DNA of 39,821 nt from Magnetococcales bacterium HCHbin5 (GCA_002753505.1 PEAG01000029.1:1-39821), one strand, 5' to 3'; shown: positions 8,386 to 17,604, counted from the stretch's first letter. Notes: generated from the sequence alone by a model not told the origin. Program-made: numbers and translations.

Positions 8386-8516
8386 CCTTAAAAAAAGTTG
8401 CGCACATTTTCTGCGAAATTGTGCTTTGGGAAAACGCGCAATTCAGCAGGGGCTTTGCCCCTGCACCCCACCGGGGACCGTGACGGTCCCCGGACCCCTG
8501 CAATCCCTTAAAAAAA
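8281..8516. repeat. Nearly perfect 120-bp tandem duplication of a repeat arm
   Basis: 8281-8396 and 8401-8516 are the same sequence with a single A/T difference (8399-8420 region, GAAAAT versus GAAATT), giving a 120-bp period. The unit is the outer arm of copy 2 with its ACC hairpin (8353-8371 and 8473-8491). Such low divergence points to a very recent duplication. Confidence 0.85.
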
Positions 8517-8547
8517 AACACAAAGAAAAAGAGGGCACCGCAAAACC

Positions 8548-9114
8548 CTACGACTCCAGCTCCATATCAATGCTCTCCACCGCATGGGCCAAACCATACG
8601 TGACCAGATAGGGCACCTCATGCAACTGCCGCCCCACCCCAATCTCAAATACCCCCCGCTGGGCCGTCTGCTGCCAAACCACCCGATACAACACCCTCTT
8701 CCCGGGAGCCGCCGTAAACTTTAACCGAATATGCCGGGAAATCTGCGTCCCCCCCTTCACCCCCAACTTGCGCGCCAACCGACCCTGCAAATCCGCCTTC
8801 AACACACCCAACAGATCCGCCCCCACCTGGGCCGCCAAACCCACCGAACAATCGGTCTCAATCGCCACCGTGGCCGAACGGAAAAATTCATGCTCACTCA
8901 CAAACGCCTGGTTGCCAAACCGGTTGTCCAACGGCACCTCCTCCGTCGCCAACACCCGCTCACTCTCCGCAACCAACCGCTGCCCAACCACCCGCAAACC
9001 ACCCCCAACACCCTCCGACCACGACCGCCGCAACCGGGCCGCCCGCCGCTTGGAACGGCTAACCGCCGCCACCGTCAAGGCCCCCACCGCAACCAACGAG
9101 AGCAAAGGCAACAT
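8548..9114 (-). CDS. Unrecognised membrane-anchored protein at the end of the main mam operon
   Basis: The 188-residue product has an N-terminal hydrophobic segment (MLPLLSLVAVGALTVAAV) followed by a very basic stretch (SRSKRRAARLRR). A soluble domain follows with LATEEVPLDNRFGN, VSEHEFFRSATV and, near the C-terminus, YRVVWQQTAQRGVFEIGVGR and PYLVTYGLAHAVES. I do not recognise the family. A clear paralogue lies at 34556-35173, sharing LATE(E/D)VP(L/M)DNRFGN, SEHEF, YRV(V/I)WQQ and the ending PYLV(T/A)YGL(A/S)HAVES. It starts 20 bp after the mamB stop, where many magnetotactic genomes carry mamS; the true mamS here is at 5090. Its position makes a magnetosome role likely; the function is unknown. 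Confidence 0.85.
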   Translation of the reverse strand: MLPLLSLVAVGALTVAAVSRSKRRAARLRRSWSEGVGGGLRVVGQRLVAESERVLATEEVPLDNRFGNQAFVSEHEFFRSATVAIETDCSVGLAAQVGADLLGVLKADLQGRLARKLGVKGGTQISRHIRLKFTAAPGKRVLYRVVWQQTAQRGVFEIGVGRQLHEVPYLVTYGLAHAVESIDMELES

Positions 9115-9134
9115 GGTCTACACCCCCCTCCGAC

Positions 9135-10016
9135 TCATCCCACCCCCAACGGCGTCAAATAGACCGTAATCGTGCTCTTCTTGTCATTCAAGCCCCGGTG
9201 CAGCTTGTCCTTGAGCACATCCACAATCAAATCACCTTCGTATACCTTCAGCTTGCCATCCACCTGCACATGCAAATCCACATGCAACTCCTCCCCCATG
9301 ATCCTGGCCCGCAAATAGGCAATCCCCAATACCCCCGGCGATTTTTTGGCAATACGATAAATCTCCTCCAGATCCTCCCGATCCGGCATGGCATCCATCA
9401 AACCCTGAATGGCCTCCACAATCAACTCAAAACCAATGCGAAACACAATCAACGCCAACGCCATGCTCGCCAACGGATCCGCAATCGGATAGCCAAACGT
9501 CGCAAACAACAACCCAACCAACACCCCAATGGAAGAGATGGCATCCGAACGGTTGTCCCAGGCATTGGCCATGATGGCCGGACTGTTCAACTCCCGCCCC
9601 ACACACCCCTGATAACGAAACATGATCTCATTGCTGATGATGGAAATGATCGCCCCCAACACCGCCAACCGACTGGGTGCCTCATACTCCCCCTTCATCA
9701 CACTGGACAACGAGGTGACCAACAGAGCCGAAGCCCCGGCCGCCAGAATCAACCCCACCGTGGCAGAGGAGATAAACTGAATCTTGCCATGCCCATAGGC
9801 ATGATCCTCGTCCGCCGGTGCCTTGGAAATACGCAAACTCAATACCGTAACACCACTGGCAATCACATCCGCACTGGAATGAAACGCATCCGCCAACAAG
9901 GCCGCACTCCCCGACAACAAAGCCATGGAGCCCTTGAAAATCACCTGCAACACGTTGACCAGGACCGCATACCAAACCACCTGATCACGACATCGGGAAC
10001 AATAGGGAAATTTCAT
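9135..10016 (-). CDS. mamB: MamB, cation diffusion facilitator of the magnetosome membrane
   Basis: The 293-residue product belongs to the cation diffusion facilitator family. It opens with the MamB-type MKFPYCSRCRDQVVW (CxxC pair) and has six predicted membrane helices. The transmembrane metal-site motif is DAFHSSAD, with a partner at ANAWDNRSDA. The cytoplasmic C-terminal domain (from about residue 210) has HVDLHVQVDGKL. MamB imports iron into the magnetosome and is also needed for membrane invagination and MamM partnering in model species. mamQ is 34 bp upstream and the unrecognised gene 20 bp downstream, so the genes are co-transcribed. Confidence 0.95.
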   Translation of the reverse strand: MKFPYCSRCRDQVVWYAVLVNVLQVIFKGSMALLSGSAALLADAFHSSADVIASGVTVLSLRISKAPADEDHAYGHGKIQFISSATVGLILAAGASALLVTSLSSVMKGEYEAPSRLAVLGAIISIISNEIMFRYQGCVGRELNSPAIMANAWDNRSDAISSIGVLVGLLFATFGYPIADPLASMALALIVFRIGFELIVEAIQGLMDAMPDREDLEEIYRIAKKSPGVLGIAYLRARIMGEELHVDLHVQVDGKLKVYEGDLIVDVLKDKLHRGLNDKKSTITVYLTPLGVG

Positions 10017-10050
10017 GGATACCCGTTACATTCAAGCCAGCCAATAGCCA

Positions 10051-10872
10051 CTATGGTTTTTTCTCCGGCTCCGCCGGCACAGGCAACAGACCCTCCTGCG
10101 ACTGCCCACGCTTGGCAGGCGCAGGCAACAACCGATCAAAAATATCTGCCGACAACAGGGTGTCACCCGTGTTGAACTTGAAATATTCATACCGCTGAAA
10201 ACCAACCGCCTTCGAAAGCAAATACCAGGGAAAGGTGGTGATCAGGGTATTGTAAACCCGAATCGCCTCATTGACCTCATTGCGTCGCATGGCAACCCGA
10301 TCCTCCAAAGCCACCAGCTTGTCCATCAACTGCTGATAGGTGGTGGAAGACTTGATGTCAGGATACTGCTCCACAATCGCCAACAGACGAGCCACCACAT
10401 CCGGCACCGCCACCCCACCAACCGCCGCCCCCATACCAACCGGCAACTTGCCCTCCACCGGAGCCTTGCCCACCACCTCTGCCGCACCCCCGCCCTTGAT
10501 GTCCGCACGGGCATTGGCAACATGATGAAACACCTCCCGCTCCACATCCGCCTGATTCAACGCCAGATTGAACAGATTGCCAAACAGGTTGGCCCGATAC
10601 TGCATCGCCGCTTCCACATGACCCTTGGCGGAAAGAATGGTCTCCTCCAAGGTAACAAACCGGTTATAGTTGTACAGAGTGGTCACACCAAACACAACGA
10701 TCGAAATAAAAGAAACAAACAAAATCATGGTCTTGCCCTTGATTGGGGGCACCTTGAACCGCTTGGTCTCAAATTCATCACGGTACAACTGACGCATCAA
10801 CGCCTTCATCCGCCGCAGACGCTCGTCGTTCAGTTGCTCCTGATCCAGTTCGTTCAAATCATCTTCGGTCAT
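10051..10872 (-). CDS. mamQ: MamQ, LemA-family magnetosome membrane protein
   Basis: The 273-residue protein has an acidic/charged N-terminus of about 45 residues and one membrane helix (MILFVSFISIVVFG). A helical LemA-type domain follows, with YRANLFGNLFNLALNQAD, EQYPDIKSSTTYQQLMDKL and the family hallmark NEVNEAIRVYNTLITTFPW. MamQ is required for magnetosome membrane invagination in model species. A Gly/Val-rich insertion (about residues 120-150) interrupts the domain. It is 109 bp from the mamA stop; that gap contains no gene. I see no separate mamR between mamQ and mamB. Confidence 0.93.
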   Translation of the reverse strand: MTEDDLNELDQEQLNDERLRRMKALMRQLYRDEFETKRFKVPPIKGKTMILFVSFISIVVFGVTTLYNYNRFVTLEETILSAKGHVEAAMQYRANLFGNLFNLALNQADVEREVFHHVANARADIKGGGAAEVVGKAPVEGKLPVGMGAAVGGVAVPDVVARLLAIVEQYPDIKSSTTYQQLMDKLVALEDRVAMRRNEVNEAIRVYNTLITTFPWYLLSKAVGFQRYEYFKFNTGDTLLSADIFDRLLPAPAKRGQSQEGLLPVPAEPEKKP

Positions 10873-10981
10873 CTAGCGTCTCTTTGCAGCCACACCACCG
10901 GGGGTTTGATCCTCGCTCGGTCCTGGGTAGGGCCACACACCCACTCCAAGCTCCGCCACCTGCTACGGAACCCTTGCCAAC

Positions 10982-11662
10982 TCAACTCCGACCCTCAGCC
11001 AACTGCATGGCCCGCTTGAAATAATCCACCGCCTCGTCCCGCTTGCCCTGCTGCTCCAGGATAAAACCGATGGACTGGTATACCTTGGGCTCCTTGGGCC
11101 GCAACCGCCCCGCCATCTGAAAAGAGTCCAACGCCTTATCGTAATCCGCCATCTTGTCATACGCCAGACCCAACCGGTAATGGAGATTAAAATTTTCCGG
11201 ATTGCCCACCAACGCCTTCTCCAGCATGGCAACCGCCTCCCCATACCGCTCCGACTGGATATAGGCCATCCCCAACACCGAACTGACACGGGCATCCGTC
11301 GCATCCAACTGCTCAGCCCGGGTCAACAACGCAATCCCCTCCTCCACCCGATCTTCCCGCAACAGACAAAATCCCAGATGAAACAGAGTCTCCACATCCT
11401 GGGGACGCTCCAGCAAAACCCGGTCCAACATCGCAATGGCCTGCCCATAGCGGCCCCGCTCAGTGTAGCGAATCCCCTTGTCCAAAAAATATTGCAACCG
11501 CAAATCACTATCCACCGAAAAAAAGCTCCGGTAGCCATCAATGGCGGCAGTCGACAGTTTTTTCAACACCTGCGCACCCGAGTAAAACAGATAGCCCAAC
11601 TCGTCCAACAGGCTGCTGCTACCGCGCGAAACACCCGTCTTTTCTCTTGGGGAAACTGTCAT
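10982..11662 (-). CDS. mamA: MamA, TPR scaffold protein of the magnetosome surface
   Basis: The start at 11662 (MTVSPREK) is supported by AGAGGA 10 nt upstream; the longer in-frame start at 11713 would overlap mamP. The 226-residue product is built from tandem tetratricopeptide repeats. Examples are RYTERGRYGQAIAMLDRVLL, VETLFHLGFCLLREDRVEEG, LGMAYIQSERYGEAVAMLEK, LHYRLGLAYDKMADYDKALD and IGFILEQQGKRDEAVDYFKR. MamA polymerises on the cytosolic face of the magnetosome and takes part in activation of the vesicles. It lies 16 bp after mamP. Confidence 0.95.
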   Translation of the reverse strand: MTVSPREKTGVSRGSSSLLDELGYLFYSGAQVLKKLSTAAIDGYRSFFSVDSDLRLQYFLDKGIRYTERGRYGQAIAMLDRVLLERPQDVETLFHLGFCLLREDRVEEGIALLTRAEQLDATDARVSSVLGMAYIQSERYGEAVAMLEKALVGNPENFNLHYRLGLAYDKMADYDKALDSFQMAGRLRPKEPKVYQSIGFILEQQGKRDEAVDYFKRAMQLAEGRS

Positions 11663-11678
11663 CGTACTCAAATCCTCT

Positions 11679-12521
11679 TTATGGAACAATAATATGACAC
11701 GCCTCACATGCACCCCGATCCTGATGCGGCCGGGGCGTATCGGCGCGAATAACCGGGGCCGGCAACGTCACCAGATCCGGGTCCGGCACCATATGACCAC
11801 CGGTACCAACGGCGTGGCACTGGGTACAAGGACCACGATAGGGATGAGGCGCAATATCCCCCGACAAAATCATCGGAGCCGTCTCCACCTGGGCAAACCC
11901 CAACTCATCCGGCACCGCAAGCACCACCGTATACAAACGACCCCGACGCCAAACGGTCAACGGGACCGACTTCTGCCGCTTGACCCGCTTGGACTCCCGC
12001 AAGACCCCCTCCAGCGTCGTCACCGTATTGCCGTTGATCGCAACCAGCACATCCCCCGCCCGCAAACCCGACGCCGCCGCCGCCAGGGTGGTCTCATCCA
12101 GCAACACCCCTTGCAAATCCATCGGCAACTTCAGCTTTTTTTTTAACTCCTCAGTCAGCGGTATCCCCTCCATCCCCTGCCAATGGGCCTCCGCCCACTG
12201 CAAGTTGGGGGGAATATAGGCGTCGGGAGGCGCGGCACGGGCCCCGGCCACCCGCTTTCTGCCACTCGGTCGCCCCCCCTGCACCACCGCCTGCGCCGCC
12301 TCAGCCGTCTGCGGTGCTACAGCCATCGCTGCCGGCACCGCCTGTGGCTGCCCGGCCGCCAAACCCACCGGCGCAACCGGCGAGACCGATGGAATCGGTG
12401 GAACGGCAGTCGCCGCCCCCCCCGACTGGCCATGGTAGGGACCAACAAACAAGGCCACCAGAATGATCCCCAGCAGACCAAGCAGTGCCGCCGCCAGGAT
12501 AAACTGCGGCAGCCGACTCAT
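11679..12521 (-). CDS. mamP: MamP, magnetosome PDZ-magnetochrome iron oxidase
   Basis: The ATG at 12521 overlaps the mamO stop (ATGA), a coupling that fixes the start. The 280-residue protein has a membrane anchor ([20 protein letters not shown]), a low-complexity Pro/Ala linker and a PDZ domain. The PDZ part has [30 protein letters not shown] and [10 protein letters not shown]. Two magnetochrome motifs end the protein: CTQCH (11814-11828) after HPYRGP, and CEACH (11694-11708) after HQDRGA. MamP is a c-type cytochrome that oxidises ferrous iron to help make the mixed-valence state needed for magnetite. It ends a few residues after the second haem motif, as usual for the family. Confidence 0.95.
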   Translation of the reverse strand: MSRLPQFILAAALLGLLGIILVALFVGPYHGQSGGAATAVPPIPSVSPVAPVGLAAGQPQAVPAAMAVAPQTAEAAQAVVQGGRPSGRKRVAGARAAPPDAYIPPNLQWAEAHWQGMEGIPLTEELKKKLKLPMDLQGVLLDETTLAAAASGLRAGDVLVAINGNTVTTLEGVLRESKRVKRQKSVPLTVWRRGRLYTVVLAVPDELGFAQVETAPMILSGDIAPHPYRGPCTQCHAVGTGGHMVPDPDLVTLPAPVIRADTPRPHQDRGACEACHIIVP

Positions 12522-14674
12522 GGCATGAACATCCTGCCCGCGATCACAAACATCAATACCGCATAAAACCAGCGCAACACCCCCAGCGAGACCACTTTGG
12601 TCAGCCAGGCCCCGATCAGACCCCCCACATAGGCCCCCGGCACCAAAATCACCGCCAACTTGACAGGCGCACTCCAATCGAAAGCCCCACTCTGAATACC
12701 ATGGGTCATGGCCACAACAGAGCCCACCAGCGAGGCAAAAAAGACCAACACCGCCGAGTTGGCAATGGCACTGCGCAACGGCACCCCCGCCACATACCGC
12801 TGCAACGGCACCTCAATCACCCCACCGGTAATCCCCAATATACCGCTGATGATACCCATGGGCAGCCCCAGAATGCCATCCCGGGTCAGATGATTGGCCA
12901 CCGGAGCCTGGGCCCCCTCCGGCGGTTGGCCAATCCCCAGATAGTACAGCCAACTGCGCCGCCGGTTCGCCCCCCGCTCCAGCGAAAACGGATCCGGCCG
13001 CTCCTCGACCCGACCAGCCAAAATTTCCACCAGCATCCGCACCCCCACCAGGGCGGCAAACAGTCCCAGCAAATAGCGAATCCATTGATTGCCGATGACA
13101 TTCCCCAGAAAATAGCCCATCACCACGCCCATCATGGCCCAGGGGATCAATCCCCGCACCGACTCCCAGACGATCAAACCATACCGCCGATAACGCAAGA
13201 CGGCCGCACCATACAGAAAAATATTGGTGATATAGGCAACAGGCCGGATCAGCAACAGGCCATAACCGAAAAAGAGCATCAACCCCGTCACCTTGATGAT
13301 CCCCCCGCCCATGGTCATCATGCCGCCGCTGATCCCTGAAATCAGCCCCAGAGCCACCAGTCCCAGCAAGGTCTGCACCGGATAGCCCCAAACCAGCGGC
13401 TCACCCAGATGCACCGCCGCCGGCACCATGGCGGGTTGGGCCATCGCCACATGAACCCCCAGGGCCTGCTCCCTTTCAGCCGGGTTCCAGCCGCTCGCGG
13501 GCGGAACACCCCCCTGGGGCAGCGTACCACCGTCGACTGTCGGCGCGTTCAAACCGTAGACCGCTTGCGCCTGGGCCCACCACTCATCAGCCCGCCGCAG
13601 CTCCCGTCGGCCACCTCCCCCCACTCCGTTTCCCATCCCTGGGCCCATCCCGTTTCCCATCCCGTTTCCCATCCCCATCTGCGCCGCCACCGGCACCATG
13701 CGCGCACTGCCATTGGCTGCCGCCGCCGGAACCGTCGGCCCACCCCCCGGCTGGAGAGCAGGCGGCTGGGGCGTCAGCTGCCCCGCTGGCGGAACAACCT
13801 GAGGAAAGGTGACCACATCCTGAAAATGGGCCCACAACACACTGGTCGGTACCGCATACCCCACCAGACCGCTGGCAGATTGGGCCGCAATGTTGATACC
13901 CACCATCCGCCCCTGGCTGTCCAGCAGCGGCCCGCCACTCTGCGACCAATGGGAGACCGCGTCGGTCTGCAGCAAATGGGTCAACAGCACCCCCCCCACC
14001 GCTGCAGTCGCATCCACCTGCCGCACCTGGCCCCGATTGGCCATCACATCGGTACTGTTGGAGTCCCCCCAGGCCACCACCGCCTCCCCCGCCCGGGTGA
14101 CCACCGTATCCGGTGCCAACGGCAGATAGGGAAACAGATCCCGGGAGGCCAGTTTCAGCATCGCCACATCATGGCTGGGTGCCGTCTTGACCACCTGGGC
14201 CGTATATTGACGCGGCCCGGAGGGGGTCTGCACCCGCACCAAAATTTCTGTCAACCCCTCCACCACATGAGCGGCAGTCACCACATAGCCGCTGGCCGTC
14301 ACCAGCACCCCGGAACCTGCGCTGGTAAAGGGCCCGGGTGCCCCCCCCTTCTGGGCCCGGATGCCGGCAATGTTGACCAACGCCGCCCGCACCCGCATCT
14401 CGGCCGGCACCACCCCCGGCGGCAAGGCATGCTGAAGAGCCGCCGTCACCACCCGCTTGTCCGGGGCGATTTTCCTGGAGTCGCCCACCTTTTTAAGCCC
14501 CAGATACTCCAGGCTTTCGTCCAGATCGTCGTGCAGGAGATGAAAAGACCAAACAAGGGTAAAGATATAACAAACCCCCAACAGCATGGCACCAATGTGC
14601 CACGGCTGCCGACAAAAGGGATAGTCGACCGCCTTGCTCTTGCTTTTGCTCTGGCTCTTCTTGGGTGTCATCAT
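12518..14674 (-). CDS. mamO: MamO, trypsin-like protease domain fused to a TauE/SafE-type membrane domain
   Basis: The 718-residue product has an N-terminal membrane helix (about 30-50) and a trypsin-like domain. Its triad residues can be placed as His in [10 protein letters not shown], Asp in SHDVAMLKL and Ser in [10 protein letters not shown] Met/Gly/Pro-rich linker ([14 protein letters not shown]) follows, then a C-terminal transporter-like domain of about eight helices typical of TauE/SafE ([16 protein letters not shown]). MamO promotes magnetite nucleation, and in a model species it works through metal binding and by activating MamE rather than by its own proteolysis. The Ser is kept here, though the usual GNSGG is SQSGG. 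The ATG follows the mamN stop directly; two ATG codons in a row are possible starts. Confidence 0.95.
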   Translation of the reverse strand: MMTPKKSQSKSKSKAVDYPFCRQPWHIGAMLLGVCYIFTLVWSFHLLHDDLDESLEYLGLKKVGDSRKIAPDKRVVTAALQHALPPGVVPAEMRVRAALVNIAGIRAQKGGAPGPFTSAGSGVLVTASGYVVTAAHVVEGLTEILVRVQTPSGPRQYTAQVVKTAPSHDVAMLKLASRDLFPYLPLAPDTVVTRAGEAVVAWGDSNSTDVMANRGQVRQVDATAAVGGVLLTHLLQTDAVSHWSQSGGPLLDSQGRMVGINIAAQSASGLVGYAVPTSVLWAHFQDVVTFPQVVPPAGQLTPQPPALQPGGGPTVPAAAANGSARMVPVAAQMGMGNGMGNGMGPGMGNGVGGGGRRELRRADEWWAQAQAVYGLNAPTVDGGTLPQGGVPPASGWNPAEREQALGVHVAMAQPAMVPAAVHLGEPLVWGYPVQTLLGLVALGLISGISGGMMTMGGGIIKVTGLMLFFGYGLLLIRPVAYITNIFLYGAAVLRYRRYGLIVWESVRGLIPWAMMGVVMGYFLGNVIGNQWIRYLLGLFAALVGVRMLVEILAGRVEERPDPFSLERGANRRRSWLYYLGIGQPPEGAQAPVANHLTRDGILGLPMGIISGILGITGGVIEVPLQRYVAGVPLRSAIANSAVLVFFASLVGSVVAMTHGIQSGAFDWSAPVKLAVILVPGAYVGGLIGAWLTKVVSLGVLRWFYAVLMFVIAGRMFMP

Positions 14675-14675
14675 G

Positions 14676-15989
14676 TCAGGGCATCACCAGGAGAATATAG
14701 AGTGCAGAAACCGTGATAAAAAGGGCCATGATTGGCAAACCTTGCCGCAAAAAGACCGCTGCATCCAACCCTTGCGCGGGAATCAGGCTGGCGCGCATCG
14801 CCGGAAAACGGACCAGATGTCGCTCCAGATAGCTGACCGCCACCGATCCGGCCGTTGCCCCGGTCAGTGAGGCCGAAGAGCCGGCCAATACCCCCAACGA
14901 GAGGGCCCACCAGACGATGGGACCAGGGATATAACCACTCATGTCCGCCGCCACCGGGATAAAAAAGGCCGTGGAAGGGCCCGCGTTCAGGAAGAGGGTA
15001 ACCAACCCCGCCATTACCAGCAACAACAACAGCTCCAACCGGGAGTTGCCCCCACCCACCGTGCTGATCAGCCAGGTGACGCCATCCAACACCCCGGCGG
15101 CCCGCAGCCCCCCCACCATGACAAACAGCCCCAGAAAAAACAGAATATCACCGCCGTTCATCGCCTCCAGCAGCGACTCTTTGGCAAACCTGCCCGTCAC
15201 CAACAGCAGCAGACCCGCCGACAGGGCAACGGTGGCGGGACGGATACCCAACGCCTTGGCCCCCAAAAAACCGAGCAGGGTCAGCGACAGCACCACCAGA
15301 CCCAGGCGATACAGATAAGGATCGGTAATCTGGGCCGTCAGCAAGGTGCCTGGACGATAGCCCGGGTCCGGTCGCACGGCGATCCCCAGCAGGTGACGGC
15401 GCACTTGAAAAAACAGCAGCATGGCCGCCAGCAACAACAGACAGGGCACCATCATGCCCGCCAAAAAATCCACAAAATGCAGGTGGGCCGCCGAGGCGAT
15501 GATCATGTTGGGAAAGTCGCCAATCATGGTGGAGGCCCCTCCCAGGTTGGAGGCCACCACCTCGGCAATCAAGATCGGCACCGGATTGATCCGCCCCAAC
15601 CGACACTGCTCCAGGGTGACCGGCAACATCACCACCATGGCGGCCAGATTGTTGACCACACTGCTGACCAGGTAGGTCAACAGGGAAAAGAGGACCAGGG
15701 TCAACCAACCACTGCCCATGGCATACAGGGCGGCCCGTTCCGCCAACACCGCAAACAGTCCGGAGCGGGCCAGGGTGTCCGAAATCAGCGACATCCCAAA
15801 CAACAAAATCAGGGTGTCAAAGTAGATGGCATCCAGAGCCATGCGGGGGGTATAAAAGCCGTCCAGCAACCACCCCAGCAGCAAAAACAGCCCCGCCCCC
15901 CCCATCATGGCCAGCCGCCGATCCACCCGACCGCTATAGAACGCGACAAACACCGCTGCGAACAGCAATACGGCCAGCCAACCGCTCAT
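14676..15989 (-). CDS. mamN: MamN, ArsB/NhaD-type ion transporter of the magnetosome
   Basis: The 437-residue protein has about eleven hydrophobic helices and family motifs of the ion transporter (IT) superfamily. These are LFGMSLISDTLARSGLF, YLVSSVVNNLAAMVVMLP (NNLA), EVVASNLGGASTMIGDFPN (NxGGxxTxxGD) and FLNAGPSTAFFIPV. MamN is thought to export protons released during magnetite formation from the vesicle; the substrate is inferred from homology. It lies 16 bp after mamM and 1 bp before mamO, in the conserved mamM-N-O-P order. Confidence 0.94.
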   Translation of the reverse strand: MSGWLAVLLFAAVFVAFYSGRVDRRLAMMGGAGLFLLLGWLLDGFYTPRMALDAIYFDTLILLFGMSLISDTLARSGLFAVLAERAALYAMGSGWLTLVLFSLLTYLVSSVVNNLAAMVVMLPVTLEQCRLGRINPVPILIAEVVASNLGGASTMIGDFPNMIIASAAHLHFVDFLAGMMVPCLLLLAAMLLFFQVRRHLLGIAVRPDPGYRPGTLLTAQITDPYLYRLGLVVLSLTLLGFLGAKALGIRPATVALSAGLLLLVTGRFAKESLLEAMNGGDILFFLGLFVMVGGLRAAGVLDGVTWLISTVGGGNSRLELLLLLVMAGLVTLFLNAGPSTAFFIPVAADMSGYIPGPIVWWALSLGVLAGSSASLTGATAGSVAVSYLERHLVRFPAMRASLIPAQGLDAAVFLRQGLPIMALFITVSALYILLVMP

Positions 15990-16005
15990 GCGGACGACCC
16001 CGCCA

Positions 16006-16980
16006 TCAGAAAAAATCCTCCTCGGCCCGGGAAGACCGCTTGAGCTGCCGCTGCTGTTGAATTTTGGCGATCTCCGCCCGCATCACCTTCAACTCCGGCA
16101 CCGAACCACTCAAGGATTGAAACTGCACGCTGATGTCGCCGATGTGGGGAATGGCATGGGAGAGGACGGACTCCACCTGCTTGGCCACCTGTCTCGCCTC
16201 ATGCACCGACAGATCCGGGTCCACCCCCACCACCAGGTCAACCCAGATCTCCTGGCCAACCCGACGGGTACGCAGTTGATCCACGCTCCGCACCCCCCGC
16301 ACCTCGGCAGCCTGACTCCAGATCTGATCCTGCACCCCCTTGGGAGCAGCACTGTCCATCAACCCCTGGAAAGCCTCCCAAAACACCTCCCCGCCCAGGT
16401 AGAGCAGATGCAGGGTCTCCCCCAAAGCCACCACCGTATCCAGCCAGGGCATCCCCAGATAGTGGGAGCCCACAATACCCACCGCCACCGCTCCCGACGA
16501 CAGCCCATCCCCATGGGTGTGCTTGGCCAGCGTCATGACAATGGAGCTGTTGATCTCCACCGCCACGCAGCGGGTATAGCGGTAGACAAACCAGCAGGCC
16601 ACCATCGAAAACAGAGCCGCCCACAACGCAATCAGATGGGGCGGGCGATGCTCCCCCTCAATCAGATGACCGGCCGCCAGAAAAAAGAGCAGCCCCGTCA
16701 CCCCCATCAACAGCAGACTGACCGCCGCAGAAAGCAAAAATTCCGCCTTGCCGTGACCAAACTGATGCTCCCGGTCCAGCGGCTGTTTGGAATACTTGAG
16801 ACCCACCAGTATCAACAGCGAGGTCACCACATCCTTGGCAGAGTAGAGCGCGTCCACCACCAACGCCTGGGAACCCGCCACAATACCCACAAACAGCTTC
16901 AGTCCGGAGAGTGCCAGATTGGCCATCAGCCCAATCCATCCCACCATCCCATGGCAGGCGACGCAGCGGGAATATCTCAT
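16006..16980 (-). CDS. mamM: MamM, cation diffusion facilitator of the magnetosome membrane
   Basis: The 324-residue product is a cation diffusion facilitator with GGAG 5 nt upstream of the ATG. It opens MRYSRCVACHGMVGW and has six membrane helices. The transmembrane metal site is DALYSAKD (Tyr where MamB has His). A cytosolic C-terminal domain has VDLVVGVDPDLSVHEA. MamM transports iron into magnetosomes and stabilises MamB. The N-terminal CVACH fits the CxxCH haem pattern, but the N-terminus should be cytosolic, so it is more likely a metal-binding pair, as the matching CSRC of MamB has no His. The C-terminal tail (RAEIAKIQQQRQLKRSSR) is basic. Confidence 0.95.
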   Translation of the reverse strand: MRYSRCVACHGMVGWIGLMANLALSGLKLFVGIVAGSQALVVDALYSAKDVVTSLLILVGLKYSKQPLDREHQFGHGKAEFLLSAAVSLLLMGVTGLLFFLAAGHLIEGEHRPPHLIALWAALFSMVACWFVYRYTRCVAVEINSSIVMTLAKHTHGDGLSSGAVAVGIVGSHYLGMPWLDTVVALGETLHLLYLGGEVFWEAFQGLMDSAAPKGVQDQIWSQAAEVRGVRSVDQLRTRRVGQEIWVDLVVGVDPDLSVHEARQVAKQVESVLSHAIPHIGDISVQFQSLSGSVPELKVMRAEIAKIQQQRQLKRSSRAEEDFF

Positions 16981-17044
16981 GTCACTCCGGTTCCGTTCCT
17001 GTGCAACTGATCGTTAAACATTCAAAAAAAGCAGCCAGATACCA

Positions 17045-17551
17045 CTATTTTCTGTTCGCTGCCTGTTCGCTCACCAACTGCCGGGAGTCATAGTACAGAG
17101 CCGCCATCCGGCAGTCCATGCAGGCATACCCCTGCGCCAGACAGGGGCGACAAACCGTGTTGAACCCCTTGCAGACCGGGCACGGCTTCAAAAACTTGTC
17201 GCCACCACAGTTGCGGCAATGGGTGCCCCGCACAATCAACGGGGCGAAAAACTCTCCCGCCCGGGCCTGATTGTAGGCCAGCACAACACGCCCCTCCGGT
17301 CCCACCACCCGCAACACCCGCCCGGTACACTCCACCGACTCCTCTTGAAAGGTGGCACGCAAAATACCCGTGTCACCCCGCAGCAACAGGGCCGGGGCCG
17401 GGGCGATGCAGAGCAGGGCGCGCTCATTCACATCTTCGGAGACGCCGACAAACTCGACCCCCCGCTCTGCCCGGAACAGCACCTGCACCCGCCTGTTGAA
17501 GCGTTCGTCCGCCCGGCGTTTTTTCAAAAAGTCACTGATCGCACCCAGCAT
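17045..17551 (-). CDS. PilZ-like protein with a C-terminal zinc-ribbon (four CxxC)
   Basis: I chose the ATG at 17551 (MLGAISDFLKKRR) because AGGGGA is 9 nt upstream; the ATG at 17560 sits directly against it. The 168-residue product has a basic N-terminus (KKRRADERFNRR) and a beta-rich middle. That middle resembles a PilZ fold by pattern only (RFNRRVQVLFRA, then EDVNERALLCI), and the usual D/NxSxxG is not clear. A C-terminal Cys-rich part holds four pairs (CRNC, CPVC, CRPC, CMDC), like a DnaJ-type or rubredoxin-type zinc ribbon. No standard mam gene matches. It lies between mamL and mamM on the same strand, so it is probably co-transcribed with the magnetosome genes. Function unknown. Confidence 0.82.
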   Translation of the reverse strand: MLGAISDFLKKRRADERFNRRVQVLFRAERGVEFVGVSEDVNERALLCIAPAPALLLRGDTGILRATFQEESVECTGRVLRVVGPEGRVVLAYNQARAGEFFAPLIVRGTHCRNCGGDKFLKPCPVCKGFNTVCRPCLAQGYACMDCRMAALYYDSRQLVSEQAANRK

Positions 17552-17604
17552 ATTGACCATTCCCCTGGATAAGCACTCAACACGACACGAGGGAACACAT
17601 ACTG

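Noticed and set aside
9114-10050. Search for mamR between mamQ and mamB, and for mamC or mamU
   Set aside because: The 34-bp mamQ-mamB gap has no room for mamR, and no reading frame in the window matches mamC or mamU; they may lie elsewhere.
16950-16980. CVACH at the MamM N-terminus as a covalent haem site
   Set aside because: The N-terminus of these transporters faces the cytosol, where c-type haem is not attached; it is kept only as a metal-site question in the findings.
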